Assembly: GCA_016708765.1 (NCBI GenBank)
Contig: JADJFD010000001.1
Coordinates: 1 to 64,000, forward strand
Direction of reading: 5' to 3'
DNA length: 64,000 bases
From: Chitinophagaceae bacterium
Lineage (GTDB): Bacteria; Bacteroidota; Bacteroidia; Chitinophagales; Chitinophagaceae
The notes under the pieces are model-generated. The model was not told where the DNA came from. It saw only the letters and a program-made list of their open reading frames with translations, and ran no database searches. The translations under genes were made by a program, and so were the position numbers. Shown piece after piece: positions 59,126 through 64,000 of this stretch (its first letter is position 1; each line of letters opens with the position of its first letter).

Positions 59126-59776
59126 TTATTTGGCCTTTGTTTTAATTTCTTTGTATTCATGAAAAAAGAAACCTTGTTTATTTTCTTTTGCTGTTTGTTT
59201 CATCGCTTTAGCAATTGTTCTTCCATGTATCGCTTTATATTTTGAAGGAACAAGAAAAGAAAATGCAGACATTAGTTTTTTTGAAATTGATTCAGCCAAT
59301 CTATTTTCTTTTCTATCGCCTAATAATATGGAAGGTCGCATAATATTTATTGAATGTAAACCTGTTTCTTTTACAGTATCTTCAATTTCGCCTTTTAGTT
59401 TCAGATAAAAATTGTTGCTTTTACTATTTGCTCCTACGGAAGATACTAAAACAAATGTTTCGCAACCTATCATCTTACTAAATCGGGCAGCATTAACGGT
59501 AATATCATAATCAATTTTTCGATAAGCTTCTTTATCTCCCTTTACTTTTTTCTGTGTAGTGCCGATGGTACAGAAAACAAAGTCGCTGTTACTCAATGCG
59601 ACTAAAAAGGAATCTCCGTCATTAAAATCAACAAGGTGTTTTTCCAGTTTGGGATGTGAAAATTCTAATGGTCGCCGAATGAGAATTTTAACTGTGTCAA
59701 AATAATCATCTTGCAACAATTCGTCCAGTAAATAATTGCCAATTAGTCCGGTGGCGCCAATAAGTGTAGCTGTCAT
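59126..59776 (-). CDS. Atypical SDR, HTATIP2-like NAD(P)-binding protein
   Basis: 216 aa. Rossmann start TATLIGATGLIGNYLLDELL (GxTGxxG), YFDTVKILIRRPLE, DFVFCTIGTTQKK, YRKIDYDITVNAARFSKMIGCETFVLVSSVGAN, and MRPSILLGDRKENR. No catalytic Tyr-x-x-x-Lys pair of classical SDRs is clear, as for TIP30-like proteins. Convergent to nothing; its 5' end lies 23 bp from murB on the opposite strand. Confidence 0.83.
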   Translation of the reverse strand: MTATLIGATGLIGNYLLDELLQDDYFDTVKILIRRPLEFSHPKLEKHLVDFNDGDSFLVALSNSDFVFCTIGTTQKKVKGDKEAYRKIDYDITVNAARFSKMIGCETFVLVSSVGANSKSNNFYLKLKGEIEDTVKETGLHSINIMRPSILLGDRKENRLAESISKKLMSAFSFLVPSKYKAIHGRTIAKAMKQTAKENKQGFFFHEYKEIKTKAK

Positions 59777-59798
59777 AAAAATTCAGGATGTTTGCAGT

Positions 59799-60827
59799 AT
59801 GCAAATTCAGGAAAATATTTCATTAAAGCTCTATAATACATTTGGGATAGATGCGATGTCTCATTATTTTGCAACATTTACCAATGAAGACGAATTGGAA
59901 GAACTCCTGAGTTCTGACCCCCGACTTAAAACTCTGATACTCGGTGGCGGTAGCAATATTCTTCTTACAAATCATTTTGATGGATTGGTTCTGAAAAATG
60001 AAATGAAAGGAATCCACGAAGTGCATGAGGATAATGAATATGTGTATGTGAAAGCAGGAGCAGGGGAAAACTGGCATCAGTTTGTTTTGCACTGTATCAA
60101 TAGAAATTGGGGCGGAGTAGAGAACCTATCATTAATACCGGGCAATGTTGGAGCATCGCCTATGCAGAATATAGGTGCCTATGGAGTGGAGTTGAATGAT
60201 GTATTTTTTTCGTTAGAAGCTTATCATGTGCATGAGAAAAAGATTTTAACCTTTTCAAGAAACGATTGTGAATTCGGCTATCGGGAGAGTATTTTCAAAA
60301 GAATGTATAAAGATCAGTTTGTAATACTGAATGTTACGTATCAATTGAGAAAGCATCCGATATTCAATACTAGTTACGGTGCAATTGAGCAGGAGTTGGA
60401 AAGAATGGGAGTGGAGGAGCTTTCTATCAAAACTATTTCTGATGCTGTCATTAATATCCGCTCTTCCAAATTGCCCAACCCATCGGAGATTGGAAATGCC
60501 GGAAGTTTTTTTAAAAACCCTGAAATAAGTAATGAGCAATTTTCAATGCTCAATGTTCAATTTCCAACTATTGTAGGTTATCCTTTGCCCAATGGAAATG
60601 TGAAACTGGCGGCAGGTTGGTTAATTGAAAACTGCGGACCCGAAGCTGGCATTAGTTGGAAAGGCTACCGGGTTGGCGATGCTGGTTGCCATAGCCGTCA
60701 GGCTCTAGTAATGGTGAATTATGGCAATGCTACTGGAGAAGATATTTTTAAGCTAAGTGACCGAATCAAAGTGTCTGTTAAAGAAAATTTTTCTGTAGAC
60801 CTTGAAAGGGAGGTTAACGTTATTTAG
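59799..60827 (+). CDS. murB: UDP-N-acetylenolpyruvoylglucosamine reductase
   Basis: 342 aa from ATG 59799. Second step of peptidoglycan precursor synthesis: reduces the enolpyruvyl group with NADPH and FAD. FAD-binding ILGGGSNIL, SLIPGNVGASPMQNIGAYG, YRESIFKRMYKDQFVIL, catalytic Ser in GNAGSFFKNP, and late GAEIS-like PEAGISWKGYRVGDAG, HSRQALVMVN. Type I MurB with the long Tyr loop. Divergent to the SDR gene. Confidence 0.95.
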   Translation: MQIQENISLKLYNTFGIDAMSHYFATFTNEDELEELLSSDPRLKTLILGGGSNILLTNHFDGLVLKNEMKGIHEVHEDNEYVYVKAGAGENWHQFVLHCINRNWGGVENLSLIPGNVGASPMQNIGAYGVELNDVFFSLEAYHVHEKKILTFSRNDCEFGYRESIFKRMYKDQFVILNVTYQLRKHPIFNTSYGAIEQELERMGVEELSIKTISDAVINIRSSKLPNPSEIGNAGSFFKNPEISNEQFSMLNVQFPTIVGYPLPNGNVKLAAGWLIENCGPEAGISWKGYRVGDAGCHSRQALVMVNYGNATGEDIFKLSDRIKVSVKENFSVDLEREVNVI

Positions 60828-60884
60828 TTTAGTGAATAATGCAGCGTTTCTGTATTATGGTTGCCTATATTATAAATCTTTTAT

Positions 60885-61379
60885 ATGCGTAAACTATTAA
60901 TTCTGCTTATTACAATTTCAGTTGGTCTTTTAAGTGAGGCACAATCTGCAAAGTCAATCAATTTTGAATTAGGAGGCCCTGGCCTTGCATCTTTTAACTT
61001 TGATACCCGTTTTGGACCCAAAGAAGATGGTATTGGCGGCCGGGTTGGTATTGGGGGATTTAGTCTTCGGGCGGATGGTGACAACGTAACGGTTTTATTT
61101 ATTCCAATTGGAGTAAATTATCTCATCGGTAAAGATCAAAGAAATTATTTCGAATTGGGTGCAGGAGTTACTCCGGTAATTGCATCAAGTTCATTTGACT
61201 CAGATAATTTTTCAACCACTTTTGGTCATGTATTGTTTGGCTATCGAATGCAGCCAAAAGATGGGGGATTTACTTTTCGGGCATTTGTATCTCCGGTATT
61301 TGGTGAATTTGGGTTTATCCCATATTTCGGTGGAGTATCTTTTGGATACAAATTCGGTAGTGGGAAAGAAAAAAAATAA
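60885..61379 (+). CDS. Small outer-membrane beta-barrel-like protein
   Basis: 164 aa, signal peptide (LLILLITISVGLLSEAQ), then alternating beta strands with aromatic girdles: NFELGGPGLASFNFDTRF, YFELGAGVTPVIASSS, FTFRAFVSPVFGEFGFIPYFGGVSFGYKFG. It resembles 8-stranded outer-membrane barrels of Bacteroidota. Function unknown. Followed by a strong terminator. Confidence 0.75.
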   Translation: MRKLLILLITISVGLLSEAQSAKSINFELGGPGLASFNFDTRFGPKEDGIGGRVGIGGFSLRADGDNVTVLFIPIGVNYLIGKDQRNYFELGAGVTPVIASSSFDSDNFSTTFGHVLFGYRMQPKDGGFTFRAFVSPVFGEFGFIPYFGGVSFGYKFGSGKEKK

Positions 61380-61396
61380 ACTAAAAAATATATTTG

Positions 61397-61427
61397 CCGT
61401 CCAGCCTGAGGCTGGACGGCTTTTTTA
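61397..61427. terminator. Bidirectional rho-independent terminator
   Basis: GCCGTCCAGCC, loop TGA, GGCTGGACGGC, flanked by T run on the forward strand. It separates the barrel gene from the convergent AAA+ gene. Confidence 0.8.
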
Positions 61428-62957
61428 AGCCTCTTCATCAAACTCTTCTTCATAATCTTTACTGTCAAAGCTCATCATACTTCCCATCAAATCTTTAAAC
61501 TCCACTTTGTTTTCAAAGATTTTCTTACTAATTAATGAATAAGACGAAAGGCCATGCAACACAAATTCCATCATCAACGCAGATTGAAGATCATTTACTT
61601 TTGGAAAATATTTTTTTACCAAAGCATGAAGTCCATCTACTTTATAAAGCTGTAGAATTTTGTCTTTATCTGAAGTATTAAAAGACATATTTAAGTTATT
61701 GCCTTTATCAAACCATTGTGTGATTGGCCGATAAGGGTTTTCATCTGGCTTTTCTTCCATCGAAGGTTTTCCAGTGTTTCTTCTTTTCTTTAACTGATCG
61801 GGATTCGGGAAGTACTCAACAAATTGTGTGCGGATTGCTTTATCAACCAAATTCATAGCTACCTGATACGGCCCTTCTTGCTCACCTTCATACACCAGCT
61901 CCACTTTTCCGGTAATGGATGGAATAATGCCAACCAAATCACTCATCCAAACCTGAGTTTGCTTTTCATTATTAACAATGGCTCTTCTTTCAGCAGCACT
62001 CACTGCATTTTCAAATGCAGAAATAGTAAGTCTTGCACTTACGCCACTTTTTTTATCTACGAGTTCGCTGCCTCTTGCTTCAAATGCAATTTGTTCTATT
62101 AATCTTTTTAGAAGGTCACTAACTTTTACTCTAGCTTTTTGTTCTTCGCTGATGTTTGCTTCTTGCTCAGTTATTTCTAATGCGTTCTCCAGCGACTTTG
62201 GATAATGCGTTAGAATCTGACTTTGAATTCTGTCCTTCAATGGAGTTACGATAGAACCTCTGTTGGTATAATCTTCCGGATTGGCAGTAAATACAAAAAG
62301 TATATCTAATGGTAATCGCAATTTAAAACCACGAATCTGTACATCGCCTTCTTCTAAAATATTAAATAGCGCAACTTGTATTCTTGCTTGCAAGTCAGGC
62401 AATTCATTAATTACAAATATGCCACGGTTGCTTCTGGGAATGATACCATAATGCAGCACCCTTTCATCTGCAAAACTTAGTTTTAAGTTAGCAGCTTTGA
62501 TTGGATCAATATCACCAATCAAATCAGCCACACTTACATCTGGCGTTGCTAATTTTTCGCCGTAACGTTGACTACGGTGTATCCATTCAATAGGAGTGGC
62601 ATCGCCTTTTTCAGCAATCAGATCAACAGCATATTTTGAAACAGGATTCAACGGATCATCATTAATATCGCTGCCGCTGATAACAGGAATGTATTCATCC
62701 AGCAGTTCCACCATTTGTCTCGCCATTCTTGTTTTAGCTTGTCCCCGTAAACCGAGGAAAAGAATATTATGCTTGCTGAGTATGGCCCTTTCCACATCCG
62801 GTATCACGGTGTCTTCATACCCTACAATGCCGGGAAAAGTTGTTTCCTGTTTTTGCAATTTTGAAATAAGGTTCTGGCGGATTTCTTCTTTAATGCTTTT
62901 AGGTTCGTAGCCGCTTTTCTTCAGATCGCCGAGTGTTTTTATTTTTTTTGTATTCAT
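61425..62957 (-). CDS. MoxR/ChlI-type AAA+ ATPase
   Basis: 510 aa from ATG 62957 (the longer frame from 63014 runs into the IR of the GxxExxY unit). AAA+ of the magnesium-chelatase ChlI/MoxR group: FLGLRGQAKTRMARQ (Walker A variant GLRGQAKT), FVINELPDLQARIQVALFNILEEGDVQIRG in part (Walker B), FVFTANPEDYTNRG (sensor 1), DRIQSQI. With the VWA gene upstream it forms a MoxR-VWA pair, which usually acts as a chaperone-like metal or protein insertion complex. No chlorophyll genes are near, so not a true Mg-chelatase. Confidence 0.85.
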   Translation of the reverse strand: MNTKKIKTLGDLKKSGYEPKSIKEEIRQNLISKLQKQETTFPGIVGYEDTVIPDVERAILSKHNILFLGLRGQAKTRMARQMVELLDEYIPVISGSDINDDPLNPVSKYAVDLIAEKGDATPIEWIHRSQRYGEKLATPDVSVADLIGDIDPIKAANLKLSFADERVLHYGIIPRSNRGIFVINELPDLQARIQVALFNILEEGDVQIRGFKLRLPLDILFVFTANPEDYTNRGSIVTPLKDRIQSQILTHYPKSLENALEITEQEANISEEQKARVKVSDLLKRLIEQIAFEARGSELVDKKSGVSARLTISAFENAVSAAERRAIVNNEKQTQVWMSDLVGIIPSITGKVELVYEGEQEGPYQVAMNLVDKAIRTQFVEYFPNPDQLKKRRNTGKPSMEEKPDENPYRPITQWFDKGNNLNMSFNTSDKDKILQLYKVDGLHALVKKYFPKVNDLQSALMMEFVLHGLSSYSLISKKIFENKVEFKDLMGSMMSFDSKDYEEEFDEEA

Positions 62958-62958
62958 A

Positions 62959-62975
62959 GCCGGGAAGACGGGAAG
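62959..62975. repeat. Inverted repeat of the GxxExxY unit, left
   Basis: GCCGGGAAGACGGGAAG, directly upstream of the AAA+ start codon (reverse strand). The inverse copy is at 63405-63421. Confidence 0.7.
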
Positions 62976-62985
62976 ACGGTAAGTT

Positions 62986-63375
62986 TTATTCAACACAATA
63001 TCGCCTGATTCCATTTTTTATAAGTGATACATTAAAATTTATTAAGAAGCCAATATTGTTTCCTGTTAATTTCAGATGACTCATAATCTGAGCTTGCCAA
63101 AATGGGTTAACAGTTTCAACGGCTTTTATTTCGCAAATAATTATTTCTTCTACGAAGACATCCATTCTCAAGCCTTCATCAAATGTAAGTCCGTCATAGA
63201 AAATAGGAAGGTCAACTTGTCTTTGGTATTTGATTCCTTTTTTGCCAAGTTCATGACAAAAACATGCTTCATAAACTTTTTCAAGTAAACCCGGACCTAA
63301 TTCTTTATGTACCCGAAAAGCACAATCAACTATTTCTTTACAAAGCCATTCTTCATGTTCAGTTAACTGGTACAT
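62986..63375 (-). CDS. GxxExxY protein, PD-(D/E)xK-like
   Basis: 129 aa: IVDCAFRVHKELGPGLLEKVYE (the GxxExxY motif GPGLLEKVY), RQVDLPIFYDG, RMDVFVEEIIICEIKAVE (D...ExK-type active site), PFWQAQIMSHLKLTGNNIGFLINFN. Family PF13366, thought to be a nuclease fold of unknown role, common as short solitary units in Bacteroidota. It is flanked by 17-bp inverted repeats and splits the VWA/AAA+ pair. Confidence 0.9.
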   Translation of the reverse strand: MYQLTEHEEWLCKEIVDCAFRVHKELGPGLLEKVYEACFCHELGKKGIKYQRQVDLPIFYDGLTFDEGLRMDVFVEEIIICEIKAVETVNPFWQAQIMSHLKLTGNNIGFLINFNVSLIKNGIRRYCVE

Positions 63376-63404
63376 TTTACTTTACAATTGATTTTTTTTA
63401 TTTT

Positions 63405-63421
63405 CTTCCCGTCTTCCCGGC
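63405..63421. repeat. Inverted repeat of the GxxExxY unit, right
   Basis: CTTCCCGTCTTCCCGGC, perfect inverse of 62959-62975. Six bases downstream of the VWA gene's stop (reverse strand). Confidence 0.7.
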
Positions 63422-63426
63422 AAAAA

Positions 63427-64000
63427 TTAATACACAGTCTTCCTTTTGCCTGATTCAAAATCCTTAAATATAAATGCGCCCAACTTATCCAACGATGCAA
63501 AAAATGCTTTTCCATTATTCATCTCTGTAAACTCCTGTACAAATTTTTGTAGGTAAGGATCAGTGGCAATCATAAAAGTTGTAATTGGTATTTTTAGTTT
63601 TTTACATTGTGCCGCAAGATTGATACAACGATTCACCACTTTTCTGTCGAGACCGAAACTATTTTTATAATACCTTTTTCCTATTTTCAAACAGGTTGGC
63701 TTGCCATCGGTAATCATGAAAATCTGTTTGTTGGGATTTTTTCTCCTGCGTAAAATATCCATTGCCAATTCTAATCCTGCAACTGTATTAGTATGATATG
63801 GTCCGACTTGTAAATAAGGAAGGTCTTTTACTTCAATCGGCCAGGCATCATTACCAAATACAACAATATCCAATGTGTCTTTGGGGTATCTCGTTTTTAT
63901 CAGCTCACTCAAAGCCATAGCCACTTTTTTGGCTGGTGTAATTCTGTCTTCGCCATATAAAATCATCGAGTGCGAAATATCAATCATCAGCACAGTAGAT
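63427..64000 (-). CDS. VWA domain protein, partial at the right edge
   Basis: The visible 191 codons run from the right edge to the stop at 63427. MIDAS motif DISHSM near the edge (DxSxS), TITPAKKVAMALSELI, VVFGND, FMITDGKP and PITTFMIATDP, with T and D residues completing the metal site. The C-terminal part is basic. Paired with the AAA+ ATPase as in MoxR-VWA systems, though separated by the GxxExxY unit. Its start lies beyond the window. Confidence 0.9.
   Translation of the reverse strand, partial: STVLMIDISHSMILYGEDRITPAKKVAMALSELIKTRYPKDTLDIVVFGNDAWPIEVKDLPYLQVGPYHTNTVAGLELAMDILRRRKNPNKQIFMITDGKPTCLKIGKRYYKNSFGLDRKVVNRCINLAAQCKKLKIPITTFMIATDPYLQKFVQEFTEMNNGKAFFASLDKLGAFIFKDFESGKRKTVY

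Noticed and set aside
1..64000. CRISPR arrays, IS elements with transposase, riboswitches, rRNA
   Set aside because: No spaced direct-repeat array, no transposase motif, and no rRNA or recognised riboswitch core was found on either strand.

Overview
The window looks like a Bacteroidota chromosome, most likely from the Chitinophagaceae or a close relative. Evidence: AT-rich genes, few Shine-Dalgarno sites, several TAnnTTTG-type -7 promoter boxes, tRNA genes without an encoded CCA, and Bacteroidota-typical families (DUF2911, DUF3347, DUF6660, DUF6876, BT4734/DUF3987 primase-like protein, TolC-fused CzcA, MtaB, dodecin).

Layout. (1) 1-6.6 kb is chromosome: valS (runs off the left edge), a frameshifted receiver domain, an esterase, a clpS-aat pair for the N-degron pathway, and a BON / SH3 / dodecin group. 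(2) 6.9-49.4 kb is one integrated genomic island in the 3' half of a tRNA-Val(TAC) gene. It is bounded by 37-bp direct repeats (6895-6931 and 49365-49401) and carries a tyrosine recombinase just inside the left end. A shared 21-bp double repeat near each end probably binds the recombinase. No relaxase or conjugation genes are visible. (3) 49.4-64 kb is chromosome again: tRNA-Val(TAC), tag, tRNA-Val(GAC), mtaB, plsC-like, priA, hpf, higBA, a TPR-esterase, murB and a MoxR-type AAA+/VWA pair.

Island content, left to right: recombinase plus an unknown 498-aa protein; a DNA-binding excisionase-like protein; a DUF3987 replication-type protein; a defence segment (XRE regulator, Type IIG restriction-modification enzyme, prokaryotic Argonaute with a degenerate PIWI active site); a copper/silver segment (HMA-AraC regulator, HMA-MauE protein, AlsD-like protein, metal-binding lipoproteins, CusA/TolC/CusB, two multicopper oxidases, CPH-type copper ATPase); a Zn/Cd/Co segment (DUF6660, small membrane protein, CzcA-TolC fusion, CzcB, DUF3703, CPC-type ATPase); and a noncoding-rich right end with two copies of a structured element around a DUF6876 gene.

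How the parts act together. The copper segment would sense Cu+ (HMA-AraC), oxidise it in the periplasm (multicopper oxidases), bind it (CxMHP metal-binding modules in five proteins) and export it (CPH ATPase across the inner membrane, CusCBA across the envelope). The second segment does the same for divalent metals. The defence segment would protect the host, and so the island, against phages and plasmids.

Sequence quality: many genes, including the core genes priA and aat, are split by one-base gains or losses in homopolymer runs. These look like sequencing errors rather than gene decay. I give each such gene as one feature over its full span.
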